Shown: positions 21,401 through 36,400, counted from the first letter of the stretch. The stretch: 64,000 nucleotides of DNA from Colias croceus (GCF_905220415.1 NC_059545.1:5962001-6026000), one strand, 5' to 3'. The notes: a model not told the origin generated them from the letters alone. Made by a program: numbers and translations.

Positions 21401-24400
21401 AATTGAATATGCATTTAATCAGATTATGCGACACACATTATGATAATGTTACACACATGTATTTAATCCTATGAAACTCATGACTAACGGGCGATATATA
21501 TTTTATCAGTTAATTGTTAATAGATTGTAAATTGTAAGTATTTTTATTAAATACCTATGTATAAAAATCTATGAATTGAAACTCTATCGTAGATAAATCT
21601 GTGAAACGTGCAGATTAAACATGATATGCAATAAGATTAGATTTTACTGATATCAAAATAAGGGATTTTAGGAAGTGGTGTTTAAAATAATTTTGTTTTT
21701 GTTTGTTGTTTTTTTACTATGTACAATACTTATCTAGATCGTTTCACTCTGACTATATGCTTTACCTTTGTCCTTTACATATATCTCACTCATATATTTA
21801 AGTTTTTTGTTATAGAGACTGATTTAAATAAATACTTAAAAGAATAATGTAGTTCTTGTATTTCACTAGCCACTAGGTATGTACTATGTAGTATGTACTT
21901 ACACGTACACCTCGTTGTATTCTTATCAAATATCCTTTACCCATCGCCGTTTTCCTAAATCAATCCCTATATCTCACCTGTTGTGTGGGCAGCGAGTCCG
22001 GCGACCATGCGAGATGGAACACCGCCTTGCGCAGCGGCGGGCGCGCGCGCACCGCGAGCGGCACGGCCGCGCGCATCGAGCGACACTCGAGCGTGCCGAG
22101 CGCGCCGCGAACCAGCTGACGAGAGTTCTCGTCGTTGGCACTATTGTAAAATATATATTTCAGGACAATTGTGACATGTTTGTACCTAACCCACAAATTG
22201 TTCAATAAATGATTTTTTTTTAATTTCCAACACGGCACGATCTGATCCCATACTAAGCTTTCGCTTGTGTTATGGAAACCAGATGGCTGATAAACATACA
22301 TATATAATTTCAAATAAATACTTATAAATATTTTAATATACAGGGTGTAATCGTTAAGTGTGCACAGGCGATTTTTCCGTAAGTATTACAGATAACAAAA
22401 AACTTTAAACTGCTAAAGTTAAAAATTCATTTATGGGCCAAGGTATACTTTTTTACAACAGAATTCCTCATAGTATTAAAGAGTTTAGTAGTGCTAAATT
22501 TAAAGATTATGTAAAAAACGTATTAGTTCAGAGAGCCTATTACAGCATTAAGGAATATATGGAAGATAAAAACCCATGGAGGGTTGTCGCGTAAAAACCA
22601 CAGGACAGTTCTTTGGCATATTATGATATATACGTACAGTTACTTACATATTTTGTAAAATTAAATTGTAATACTGAAATGATTTAAAAGAGCAACTATG
22701 GAGTTTCTTGCCGATTCTTCTCCATAGATACTGCTTTCCGAATCGGTGGTAAATGTTAAAAATATGTATTGACGTTTCAAAAGTGCTTCTCGAAGAAGTC
22801 TAATTGAATAAATAAATGTTTGAGTTTGAGTTTGAGTTTGAGTTTGATATCGAACGTACTTAACCTAATGAGTAAAATGGCCGTAATAAATTTTTAAAAA
22901 TAAATCGAGAAATATCAAAAAAATTATCTTTAAACCCTCCCATACATTAAGTATGAATTAATATGAATATCCCATATCCATTTAATATATAAAAGATTTT
23001 AGCTTTCTTTTTCTTTTTTTGGTTTTCTGCTTTAATTACTTCGCAAATTTGAAGTGGCATTTTCCACGCTTTTTCCGGACATTTTCACGCATTTTATAGG
23101 CATTTTCCGGATATCCCCGGTAAATGCCTGGGAAATGCCCGGCAAATGCCCGGAAACTGCTCGGAAAATATACGGAAAATGCGTGAAAATGTCCGGGGAA
23201 AAAGTGGAACATACCTGGAAAATCCCCGGAAAATGCCTGGGAAATGCCCGGAAAATGTCTGGGAAATGCCTGGAAAATATCCGGAAAATCTCTGGGAAAT
23301 TCCCGGAAAATGCCTGGGAAATGCCAGGAAAATGTACGGAAAATGTCTGGGAAATGCCTGGAAAATATCCGGAAAATCTCTGGGAAATTCCCGGAAAATG
23401 CCTGGGAAATGCCCGGAAAATTTCCATTTTCCGGATATTTCCCAGGCATTTTCCGGAATTTTTTCCAGGCATTTCCCAGACATTTTCCGGGCATTTCCCT
23501 GACATTTTCCGAGGATTTTCCAGGCATTTTTCGAGGATTTTCCAGGCATTTTCCGAGGATTTTCCAGGCGTTTTCCACAATTTTCCCGGACATTTTCACG
23601 CATTTTCCGGATATTTTCCAGGCATTTCCCAGACATTTTCTGGGCATTTCCCAGGCATTTTCCGAGGATTTTCCAGGCATTTTCCGAGGATTTCCAGGCG
23701 TTTTCCACACTTTTCCCATTGCACATTTCCACATTTTCACGCATTTTCCGGATATTTTCCGGGAATTTTCCGGATATTTTACAGGCATTTTCCGGATGTC
23801 CCCGAAAAAATGCCTGGAAATGCCTGGAAAATTCCCGGAAAATGCCTGGAAAATGCCCGGAAAATATCCGGAAAATGCGTGAAAATGTCCGGAAAAAGCG
23901 TGGAAAATGCCACTTCAAATTTGCGAAGTAATTAAAGCAGAAAACAAAAAAAAAGAAAAAGAAAGCTAAAATCTTTCATATTAAATGTATATGGGATATT
24001 CATATTTCATACTTAATGTATGGGAGGGTTTATAGATAATTTTTTTGATATTTCTCGATTTATTTTTAAAAATTTATTACGGCCATTTTACTCATTAGGT
24101 TAAGTACTCTTCTTCTGTAATACTTACGGAAAAATCGCCTGTGCACACTTAACGATTACACCCTGTATATAAATCTCGTGTCACAATGTTTGTCCTCAAT
24201 GGACCCCTAAACCACTTAACCGATTATAATAAAATTCGCACACCATGTGCAGTTCGATCCAACTTGAGAGATAGGATAGTTTAAATCTCAAATCGTTTTA
24301 GAGAAAGCGGGCGAAGCCGCGGGCGGTAAGCTAGTATATATATAGATAATTAACACCCAGACACAGAGCAAACGTCATGTTCATCACACAAATATTAATT

Positions 24401-27400
24401 GCCCCGGGTGGGAATCGAACCCACGACCTCTGGCTTGGAAGGCAGGGCCACTACCAACCAAGACAACAGGTCACTCAAATAATTTATTGCGAATGATGTG
24501 TAAATTCTAGCTTTTGATTTCGTTCTAGTGTGATTATACAGATATTTGATGATGTTAAAAGTAGCCTATAATTATTATTATAGTAGTATAATGAATGTCA
24601 CTCTCTACCATCCTTAAATAAAACAAGCACACTTTCGCATTTTTAATGTAAGTAAGGATAACACTGAAGAAGTTAAAGTTCCTCATAATCATGGTAAACA
24701 TTTGTTGACCAAAAACTCATTAAAATTGCTGACGATAGGAGAAATGTTGTTATAAAATTTTGCTTAGATCGCTCTTCAGACGAGAATGGACGAGAACTTG
24801 TCAACATGCGTTATTAACTCTGCAACACGCAGTGTCAGAAACTCAGCAACACGTTGATTCGATTTTCGCAACAAATGTTTACCAAATGCTTTCGTTCCTA
24901 TGCCACGGGCCACCCATTATCATTAAACTCATGTCGTACGTACACCTACGTATGTTCGCTGGCACGTAGGAGTCGATATCCTATGTACTTACTTAATATG
25001 TTTAAAAAATCCATTTTACTTTTGGTTTATTCTCGTCATCGTGGTATTTCAATTCGCTCTCCTATTCGTTTCTATAATTAATTACGAAGTATGTAGATAT
25101 TATTTTGAGAAGGACTGTATTCTCGTCATCGTGGTATTTCAATTCGCTCTCCTATTCGTTTTTATAATTAATTACGAAGTATGTAGAAATTACTTTGAGT
25201 GGTTGTTTTAATTATGCCACATCGCAAACTTTCATAGAAGTGATTTATACAAACAGTGTACGCTACGAAAATCTCGACTAAAACTTAATCGCTAAATTCA
25301 TAACTTGATGTAATTAACTTAAACTTGGTAGAACAGCTAAAGCGTTAGCACACTCGTATATTATGTACAATGTTCGAATACAGTATGTACAAGTCTAAGA
25401 TGCTTTAAATTCAAAAGCATAGCAACGCCCCGAGGTTTAAACTATATTATATTATGTTTAAGAAAAATCTTTGATATTTTAGGCATCAGCAGTGTTAAAT
25501 AAATACTTATAGGTATACATAGATAATAATTAATACGCGCTAGCATAGCGCGGAAATTCGTCATGTTATAGTGATATAATATACATCTTATTCATACATC
25601 AACTATTTATAATCATAATATATCTAAAATCTAAAGTATATTTTTTTCATTTTCTTTATGGCGCCACTTTCTACTTGCTACACCACTGCATCGTCACACA
25701 ATGAGCGAAACGCACATTTATGTCCGTTTAGTCTATTAAAATTAATGAATGGATCTCGATATTAATGTTGTTATAATAAAGTTCATTAATAATTACTATT
25801 AGAAAATATACAAAAGGATGTCGATATCATAACATTAATTATTAGTGATTATCTGTACGGATTAGAGAGATAATATCATCTTATCGCAATATATTAGGTA
25901 CGCGATAACTTATTTTCTACTAGTAATAACAGTAAAGAGGAAATGACGATAAACGTGTGTATCGTAAAGATATGACCTAGGAGTAAATATTCTCATGTAG
26001 ATAATAATATTATCAATGAAAAATATTTCGTAATGTATAGAGAATTATTAACTAAAAATATGAAAGTGCATGACGAGATAATTTTTATTCTATAGCTCGA
26101 TTGTTTCAAACCAATTTCCTAAACCGGGAAGGTCACAAAACAGTTGTATTATATTGTTTAAGTCCAAAGATTGTAAAAATCCTAGATTATTAAACAAATT
26201 TATATATTCCTTATATTTTTGGATCAATTTCATTCAAAAGTTTCAGTAGTTTTATATCTCAATCATAATGGTATGTTATCTATTAATTAGTTAAATTGCT
26301 TTTTGTTATACAATAATTTATCGGTTGGTTAGATTGGTTAAATAAATGTAAATGGAACATTGACATTGGCTCACTCTAATAGAAATATGTCATTTGAAAA
26401 CGAAGTTATTATGATAAGCTAATGATAATCATGCAATACCAGAATCTACTTCATCTAATCTATTATAAATTGTTATCTTTAAATAAATTATTTGCGAACC
26501 TCAATCAATCTAAATTAGGCTCATACTAACAATTATGCACCTTGCTACGCGACATCAAAACAATTAGAACGATTTACATCGCACATGATAACGTTGTAAT
26601 TATCGCTTTTCATTGAATAAAATATAATATTATTAGACAACAGGAATTAAATTATATAAGAAACCGCGTTCAAAAAAATACCTACAGCATTATTGAGGTT
26701 GTGCTTCAGATCACTCATCTTAGCATATATAACAGCATCGTCACGGTTCAGAGATTAATTCATACTTACATGTGTTCATCGTCGTACTCGGAGAGCGAGC
26801 GCCGCACGTACTCCAAGTTATTCACGATCGTGCATATCTCTTCTGTTGTTTTATTTTGTCCTGAAAGTTTGCTAAATTTATACTTTACTGCATAAAATGG
26901 ACTAAATAAAATTCTCGGTTGTTACTTGTTACGTTTATGAACAATAAATTTTACTCAATACGAGGTGGAATCGAATTTCGCTATGATCAGTTTACGACGA
27001 CAATATGTGTAATGAAAACGAAGGTATTTTCATTTGGTACGTGAACTGTGAAGAAGAAAAATTACGACCTATTTTACGACAAAGGTTTGAATTGTATTGT
27101 ATTTTTTTTTTAGAATTTAGTACCTACATTTTTATCGATAAGAAAAACACTGTATTCATTTTGTGACACCGAAAATAAAGTACAATGGAGTCCGATATAT
27201 TTTATTTTTTCAATTATAATAAAACTTATGTATTAAGTAGATATTTATTTAACGAATAAGTTTACAGTTAATTGTCACTGGGATGTGTTTGAACAAACAA
27301 ATAACTCTATTTACAATACGATCTCTTACTTATTGTAAGTATAATTTCGTCAAATTTCACTTCTGAGGCTTGACTTTTAAAGGAGCTTTGTTTTAGCTTT

Positions 27401-30400
27401 TTTCTCTCATATTAATTTTCCCGGACGAGATTTCTGACTCTTAGCTTTTTCCTTTCGCAAATGATTTTACTATGTCAGTATGTCTTGGCTGGTAGTTATA
27501 ATTTCGTTGAATTAACAAGCGAGACGTAAACGGAGTGTAATCTCAGCGATGTGCTATGGCCACTGGAGACGTAAGCACTTAAAGGGCTTGTTGAAACACG
27601 CGTCAGGTAAGTGGGTAAAATGAGCGTAAATATGTCAGAGACGGGGCGGCTCGAGAGCTTGAGTCGTTAGTGCTCTGAGGCAAAATTATATGTATTACGT
27701 AGCGCTGAAATTTTCACATCAAGTTAAACGAAGTGTACTAACTTAGTAAAACGCCATTTATACGGTATAATATATTTTGATAGAGGCATGCATTTAATAT
27801 TTACAGTTTGTCTAGCAAATATTCATATTTGTTGTGTACATACAGTTAGTTGACTGACCACACTGTAAACACTTTAGGATTTTGAATGTTACATAAATTA
27901 CACAACAAGTACACTATGAAAATGTCTTATGGTATCTATGTATATTTGTATCGTGAATACCTACTACTAGATATATTTATTATAAGAATATTGAAATCAA
28001 GCATATTTTTACTCTATGTTAGTTTTTACTCTATGATAGTATGAAACATGACCTATGACGCCATAAATAGGTATAATCTGTACTTTATTTCATATTTCTT
28101 CATTCATTACGACACCACGAAGTGCACAAAATTATAGTAAAGCCAGTACAGAGGAAGACACAAAGAACATGAAAAATATAAAATATTCGCATTATTTCAT
28201 TTAATATTATTCAATTTATAAAAAAGAAAGACTCTTTTTTAGTAAAAATTTTATTAGTAAAAGCAAAATATTCTAAAGACCCATCACCCAATATAAAATA
28301 TGTACATACCATGGTTTTCATAATATCCCTGATCAGCTAGGGCTCCATGCACTAAGTCAGCGTAGTGCAGGGCCGTCGCACAAGCCGCTTCTAACAGTCT
28401 CACACTCCCTCCCAAGGTTCCCTCTTCAGCTCCGCCTATTGCCCGCCATACAAGCCTCATATGGTACAGACTGCAAATATTTACGTTTGTAAGCTTTTTT
28501 GAATGCATAATTCAAAAATAGAACGTTGTTTATTTTTTAATATAAACACAACACAAATAAAAACTTTTTCTAAAATTTTACAATCACGCTATTCGAATTC
28601 ATTGATTTGATAACATCAGACTTCCGGAATTTAAAATCCAATGAAAATATCTAATTCCGAGAGTGCTTACAAAAAAGCTTTTCATTTAAATTCATGACTA
28701 CGTTTTTCAGCACAGTGATTAAATAAAACGAATGTACATTACATTTTTTAATTTCAACTATTTGTCTTTTTGCGGTTTCGCAGCTTAATTTCATGCCTGT
28801 GTCAATGTAATAATGATATCATGAAAAAAAAAGTGAAAGCTGTGAAGTGATGTTTTATAAAATACGAGGTTCATTGTTTTTTAAAAGAATAATAGACGGT
28901 AAAATACATACAAAAGGATATTGATATAATAATAATATTGTGAAGATATAAAATGAGAATTTAATTCAAGGAGTAATAAAATAACACCGAACATCACAAT
29001 GGGTTATTGAAGATATAAAAGTGCCTGATGGTATATAAGTTATTAGGGGCGCACACCTGCACCCGTTCAATATAATGTAGGGTTCAGTGGCTGCCTGAAA
29101 TTACGTTTTAAATTTGTTAAAGAGAAATATATAATCTTTTACAAATAGTGATTTACATTATATATCTATATCTAATATCTACACAACCGTAATATAATTA
29201 ATTAAAGCTAAACTTTAAAACAGTAAAGGATACAAAATTCACAATATTTTCTACATAAATAACTTAAAATTTGTGTTAATTTAAAATCTTAAAACTAAAT
29301 ACATTATATGTCCTTCACTAAGACATAAATCTTGTAAATTTAAAACCGGTGGAAGTGTAGGCATCTCAAACTGGAGCATGCAAATACCTTCCAAACAAGC
29401 TTTCGCAAAAAAATGATTAAAACACCGAACCTACCTTCTGACAACTTGAACTGATACTTGTTTCAATAGCGCTCGTCTTTTTTCATTATTATACCTATTT
29501 TGGTAACAAAACAGGCAGAAATAAAAGTAGTACCTAGCTAAAATTATTATAAATAAATATGATTATGTAGTTATGTGACAAATAAATTGTTTGTAGGTAC
29601 TCGTTACTTACCAAGCCACCGTATCGACTGAAGATGTGCTATGTTTCACGATGTGTTCTCCTTCTACTGCCCGATCTAGCAATCATAACAAAATATTACA
29701 CGTACACTCGTTAGAATATCGTCAAGTCCGTAATCATTTTATAACAAAAAATATCTTGTTAAACAGCGAAATAAAATAAGGTTATATGGACTAACTTTAC
29801 TTTTCTGACTTTTCTGTGTGGTTAGTTTTCTTTATAGAATATTGGAAAATTTTAAGGAGCAAAAACTTTAACGATACCAATTCTACCTACGCAATTATTT
29901 AAATTCGTAGATAATTTGTATCAAAGATATCATTTGAACATTTCACGGCAATCTTTTATTTGTCCCACTAATAAAAGCTTTCGTGTTACGCCACCGTTTA
30001 GAATCCGATGCTTATCTAAATGGGTGCCCTATCGCGGGGTGTGAACTTTCCCCTTTTGCCCCCACAACAATTAGGTATGCCCTTTCATTTCGGAAAACAC
30101 TTCTTTTTGTTCGTTATCCTCGCCGTAATTTTCTTCAAATGTTCTTGCTTTTTTCCTGTTTTCGCATCTGTTTTTACTGAACGTTTACCATAATTTTAAC
30201 TTTATTTCGGTGGACTTGTTAAAATTGATGAAAGATCCTTAAAGCTTTTCTGTTAATTAATAATTAATTATAAGAAAATTGGAACATGTTCTTAAAGATA
30301 TCTTCTTCAGTGTGTTTCGTTAACGAATTGTAGTTATGTAACTTACTAATAGATAACTAATAATATGAAAGTGTGAAAAAATTTAATCAGCTGTAGTACC

Positions 30401-33400
30401 ATTGAACATGAGTTGGTGTGTGTTATACTCACCAAGTTCCACAGCTGCCCGGACTCTTTGCAGCGCCATAGTTTTAGTGACGGCCAGCCATCGATCGATC
30501 AGCGGTTCGAACCATCTGACAGCACGTAATAACTTTGTCACACATGTGTACAATACGCTTTTAACGAAAGACCTTGACTTTTAAGTATAAGTGTAATATC
30601 AGCATTAGTGTAACAGTTGGAGGCTTTGTTTTGCACGTGGGAGGAACGTGGATGAATGAATCATGAGAAGCCTAATCACTTAGCCTAATCAATTATTAAC
30701 GTTCATGTCAAGTTATAAAACAATATAGAGATCTCTGAATTAATGAAGTTCTTATTCTCATTGGATTTGGCTATTATAAGTATGAAAGTATGCGGAAATT
30801 ATATAATGTACATATTAGAAAAAAGTAATAAGTCAACATAAGAGACACTACAAGAATGAACTATTTTTAATAAAACTTAGTGTCTTAAATTTGTATTATT
30901 TACAAACTAAACTTAATTCTAAGATGTTATAAAATTGAAAAACATAATATTCGCATTTAAATCACCACGATTGCATCGGTTGGACGGACATATACAGGAA
31001 AGTGGCATGTGCGCTGCAATGCGGGCTGATAAAAATACCTACAGGCTACAAGACATACAATAAAGCTGCCTATGTAGAACTGCCGAAACTAGTAATAATT
31101 ATTATCGAACTAGTTTTAGCAAGCTAATTGAAAAAAATCTATCGCCATTCCATTGATAATATTCAGAGTATTCCAATTAAAAGTCGGTAGATAACATATG
31201 TACTCTTAGGTATTTTTTGTTAAACAATGTCCAAGTTTCATAATTTTTAATGGAGGAAAAATATTCCTCTTTTAGAATAAAATGATGTTTTGCATTATAT
31301 ACGTTATTTTTTAAACAAATGTTATAAACACAGACAAAATGTATTATAGGTACTAGATATGATAGATAATTAATTTATGAAGAGAAGTAATAGAATACAG
31401 GAAAATTTTTATTTATCATAACTTCATGTTAAAAGAAAACGAGGGATTAAATATGTAAAGGTTATTTTTTTATATAATCAAGGAAAGGTTTTAATGTTTA
31501 TAATAAATTTGGATTAAATACGCATACGGATATTAATTACGGATAAAACATTGTATACGCTGCAAAGACGCTGTATTTTAATTAAACTGACTGACTTTAT
31601 AAAATATACCTTTTTTGTGTTAAACTATTATAAACCCTAAATAATGAAAAAAAATGAACTACTTGTAGGTACATATTTTTAACGAACTTGGTCTCGGAAA
31701 GACCAAAAGAAATATAAACTAGCAACAGAAAATACTCTTTATCTCTTATTTTATTATTTAATAATATATTTAATAATATAATTTATTTATAAAAATATAG
31801 AAAAAAAACATAACCAAAGTAAGTATGTTGTTAATATATTATATATATCTTTCTAAAATTGTCTACTAAGATTTTGGGCATTATGCCCTTTCGACGTTGT
31901 TATTGTTCTAAACTAACAAGAGGGCTTTGACTTCATGAAATGTTCTTCTACAAGTAACTTTAGACACTATAAATCATGTTTCAACTACCTATTCATACTT
32001 AACCGTTTTTTGTTTGCTATAGTGTCCTTTGAAAATAATAAAAAATCGCTTGGACGTTGTTAAATGTCACTTGTAGCTGGCAATCACAAATTTGCTCTTT
32101 GTTAAATAGATTACCCATATTTTAAGCATCTGCACCGCACATTAAAAAGGACGTTAGCACTGAATGCTGTGTTGACATTTAATTAGTGGTTTTATTTACA
32201 GCAAGCATGAAATTTAAACGAGTCCGTCTAAGTTTTCGTATAACCTTGCTGATTGCTCTCGTAAATATCAACTTCCTGGACAGCCTCTCAGCCGGTTTGT
32301 GAAGCGATACGCCCTTTAAAAAATATACTGTATAAATACGTAGACTCAGTCTATGTAGGCATCAGTTGCTCCCAAACCGAACAACAATACATACCAAGAT
32401 GTTCAAGCTCGTAGCTGCTTTTGCCTTCCTGGCCGTGGCCGTCGCGTCACCTGAGCCATACACTGTAGTAGCTCCAGCAGTGTCTACTTACAGAACGGCC
32501 GGCGGCTACTTCAACCAAGCGCCCTTCGTGTACTCCTCTCCCGTGGCGTACTCCTCCCCAGTGACGTACTCCTCCCCCGTGGCGTACTCCAACTACGGCT
32601 ACACGCACCTCATCAAGAAGCGCTCTCCCGGCTTCCTCAGTACGCCCGTGACGTACTCCAGCTTCGGCGCTCCCCTGGCCACTACCTACTCCTCGCCGTT
32701 CGCCTACAACACCGCGCCGCTCGCCACCTACAGCTACGGCGCGCCGATCGTGCACTCCGCGCCCGTCTACTCCACCGCTCACTTGATCAAGAAGCGCTCC
32801 GCTCCCCTGGTCGCCGCGTCCACCTCCTACATCGCCCCGGCCGCCTACTCTACTCCTCTCGTGTCCACCTACTCTAGCTACCCTGCCTACTCCAGCTACC
32901 CCGTTGCCGCAGCCTTTGTCTCATCTCCTTACATCTCGTCCGGACCATTCGCTTACACTCAATTCATCAAGAAGTAAAAAGATTGAACTCTTTATTGTTC
33001 CGTTAAATACATCTGGTCAGTTCAGTACTTTTGAAGCATATTGAGCAAACGTGATACAACAAAATTAAAAGTGTGTACATAAAGCCTCTGTATAAAATCA
33101 ATAAATGCGTTTGTAAATAAAATTTCCGACTTTTTTCATATTCCTGTTTCTTCCTTTCTTTCTTATATTACGTGTTTTTCTATTACTTATTACGTTTTTG
33201 TTTTTTTTTGCAATTTTAATGAAGTGACAATTAAACTTACCTACCTAGAAGTTTTTTAAATGATCTCTATCGTAATATAAATAATCTCTATCGTGTCTCT
33301 AATTCCAATATTCTTTTTTCATAACAATTAAGTTACCTTCAAATTTTCGTACCTACTTATACAAATGACAAATCAAAATATAATCTTCACTAAGCATCAT

Positions 33401-36400
33401 TACAAGCACACATTACACGTTTCTCATTATTACTATGCTGAAAAACAAAAGCACATCAACATCGCTAGCTACTTACTGGTAAGCTTCGAGAAGCTGCGGC
33501 GGCGGTTCGTGCTGGGCGTGTGGCGCGTGCGCGGGGGGCGCGGGCGCGGCCGCCGCGCACAACTCGCGCACCGCCGCCAGCACCTCGAACGGCAACGTCT
33601 TCGCTGACACCACGCTACATACTAAAATGGACGAGGACTAGGTTCACACTACACATCAATTCACTCTGCAATTTATTGAGCGAACTGTCTATGTATTCTG
33701 GCTAAATCACCGCCCATAGACCGTTCGTAGCTAGGCCATTTGCTCTAAATTTAACAGTCAAAATACTTATATTGTCTAAAGTGAATTTATTTTTATATAA
33801 GTAATATAATTACATGTCCTTATGAAAACAAACAGTTGATTTTATGTTATTATGAATATTTGAAACGCTTATATTAATTAATGAAAACAACCTTCAAGGC
33901 TTCAAAATTATTACTACATCGCAGATATTATGCATGTAATTACCCGCATTGCCGTGCTCATCATAACCATCCTCTTCGGCCACACCACACCAACCCTCCG
34001 ATATCCAGATCTCGACACATTGCTTTACATCTTCCGACACCTGTAGTAATGTGTTTACAAATTTAAAGTCTACCAAATTCTGAACAGTTTTTTTTAATAT
34101 TCTTATGTTATTGAACTTTTAAGACTTGAAGTTCTTACTTGACTACTACAATGTGTCAATTATGTGTTGTAATTAAAATATTTCTCTAAATAATTATTGT
34201 TCATACGACATTACTTTATTATTTATGGATGTTTGTTGTATTAAACAGACATTAAATTGTATTTTATATTTTGAAATTATGAGGATATTTTATTGTAATC
34301 CTTATATTTTGTAAATGTAAAACCATACTGTTCAAATGAATATGTATTTAGGTTGGGGAAATGGTTTGGAAGTAACACCGTTCACGGTCTCGGTGCGCAG
34401 TCGTTTTTACATTATTTTGTTTTTATAGCTATCTTACAAAGCTTCGTCGTCGTAAAAACTGTCTTAGATAAAGGCTACACCAACTTTACTGAGTTACATA
34501 ATCTATTATTTTAGTTCTCATAGAATTATAAAGCCGAAAAGTTTATAGAAGTGAGACTCTACATCTGTTATCCACAGAAGTTATCTTATAAGACTGTGTA
34601 AGTTTTTATAATATTATTAATGCTTTCTTCATTATCATGGAAATTCTATTATAGAATAAGAACAAATAGGCCATTGTTTCTGTAGCTGAAAGGATAGACA
34701 GCCCAACATAAACGTATTAACTATTAAGTGAATATGTAATCATAAAAGCTATTCAACTCATTAACGGCTTTTTATGGCATTAATTAATGGCTACAAGTAT
34801 CGTGAGTAGGAACAGTATTATTGTTTCGATAAGGAAAAACAATACAATTATGGCAAAAACGAGTGCCTTTGGGATATTAAATCCCTAAATCCATTTTCTT
34901 ACCCATTGTCGTTTATTCAAACTCAAACTCAAACTCAAACATTCATTTATTCAATTAGACTACTATTTAGTAGCACTTTCGAATCGTCATTACATAATTA
35001 TTTTAACATTTACCACCGATTCGGAAAGCAGTGATCTATGGAGAAGAATCGGCAAGAAACTCCATAGTTGCTCTTTTAAAATCATGTAAATATTACAATA
35101 TATGAAACTTATATCTAACTACATAATATGCCAATGAACTGTCTTGTGGTTTTTACGCGACAACCCTCCATGGGTTTTTATCGTCCATATATTCCTGAAT
35201 ACTGTAGTACGCTCTCTGAACTAATACATTTTTTATATAAGTTTTAAATTTAGAACTACTAAACTCTTTAATATTGTGAGGAATTCTATTGTAAAAGCGT
35301 ATACCTTGACCCATAAATGAATTTTTAACTTTAGCTAATCGGAAAAATGGCATTTCAATTCTATTCCTGTTCCTTGTGCCATAATCGTGTCTATCTCCTA
35401 CTCTTGTGTGTAAGTCGGAGCTTTTGTGTACATGCAAAATATTATTAAATATATACTGTGATGGTACAGTAAGGATACCAGTATTCTTAAAATGATCTCT
35501 TAGTGAATCCCGAGCACGTAAATTATATTTTTAGTTATATCTCATTTTCTACAATTTTTATTAACTCATTCAACAGCAAAATAGATAAATTTTTCAACAA
35601 ATAATTAAATCGTCGTTTCAGTTGTTTTCGTGAATTCATTTTTCCCACTGACTTCACAAACGTGTGGTCACCGTGAGAAACGCACCACTACTACTTACTT
35701 CATGTAAACAGTTAAAGTAGTCTACTGACCCTGTGTAAATCAGCACTTATATTATCTATAATTGAAAATTTAACTTTGTATTGTTTTAGGTAACTGCCAT
35801 TCGCGTTATAACGTTAAATTTTTTTCATTTTTTCAGTTATTAAAACAGAAGCACAATTGATAAAATAAATAAAGCACTTTATAGTTGGAATAAAGTTAGT
35901 AGGTATAATATATTATGTGGGTACAGTTTACTAGTTCAAACATGTATATTCGCACGCCCGAAGGCTTCGTTTGTAGTTTATTATCGTTATTTTACTTTGC
36001 ACTACCTATTTTGAATATGAAATTTACATTTGAATATTCAAAGGCTCTATTTTTCCTTCTTGTTAAGGAACCTTTGATATTATACGTGCACGTATTTATT
36101 ACAGTAAAAGAGATTTATTTTATTTGGTAATAGGTATCTCAATCCCCCAGGATAAGTGCCTTGTATAATGGATTGCTTTTTCATAGCTATAAGGGGTTCG
36201 CAGTATCGATTTCCAACTAAATTGACAATCTTAACGGTGATTGCCGAAAGGAATTTCCATTTCACTAATTAATATAATGAACACAATAAGACAATGTACA
36301 GCTTTTAACATTTCGACAAATCACTTAAATATTTCAAACATTCCCAAAATTGTATTACGAGCATTTGTAAAATGGCATTCCATTCTTTATAAGAACATTC

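Larger units (their letters stand above)
22341..24165. mobile_element. TA-flanked nested palindromic (foldback) element
   Basis: Ends CAGGGTGTAATCG...CGATTACACCCTG, with TA at 22339-22340 and 24166-24167. Reading inwards, the right arm repeats the left arm in reverse complement for hundreds of bases (TTAAGTGTGCACAGGCGATT, later AATGGCCGTAATAAATTTTT, later CTTCGCAAATTTGAAGTGGC). The core 23040-23930 is made of GGAAAATGCCTGGGAAATGC-type units that change orientation several times. The left arm is split by a LINE tail (about 22393-22851). Ends and TA suggest Tc1/mariner-type mobilisation of a non-autonomous element; no transposase is present. Lies in a stac intron. Confidence 0.85.

Noticed and set aside
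23032..23935. Long open frames (up to 293 codons) on both strands with ENARKMSGK-like and FRHFPGISQ-like repeats
   Set aside because: All come from the GGAAAATGCC repeat core, whose units lack stops in several frames. They overlap each other on both strands and match no protein type.
24400..24472. Functional tRNA-Gly gene on the minus strand
   Set aside because: Anticodon and T arms are recognisable, but the acceptor stem does not pair and a SINE-type body follows.
32447..32782. 111-codon frame opposite the cuticle-like gene
   Set aside because: Shadow of a GC-rich coding sequence; its Gly/Val/Arg composition simply mirrors Ala/Tyr/Ser codons of the real gene.
34041..34113. 5' extension of the stac exon at 33944 to an acceptor near 34113, giving ILKKTVQNLVDFKF
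   Set aside because: It would be in phase with the exon at 36868, but the acceptor lacks a pyrimidine tract, and the 52-nt exon at 36447 has strong splice sites and a better family match.
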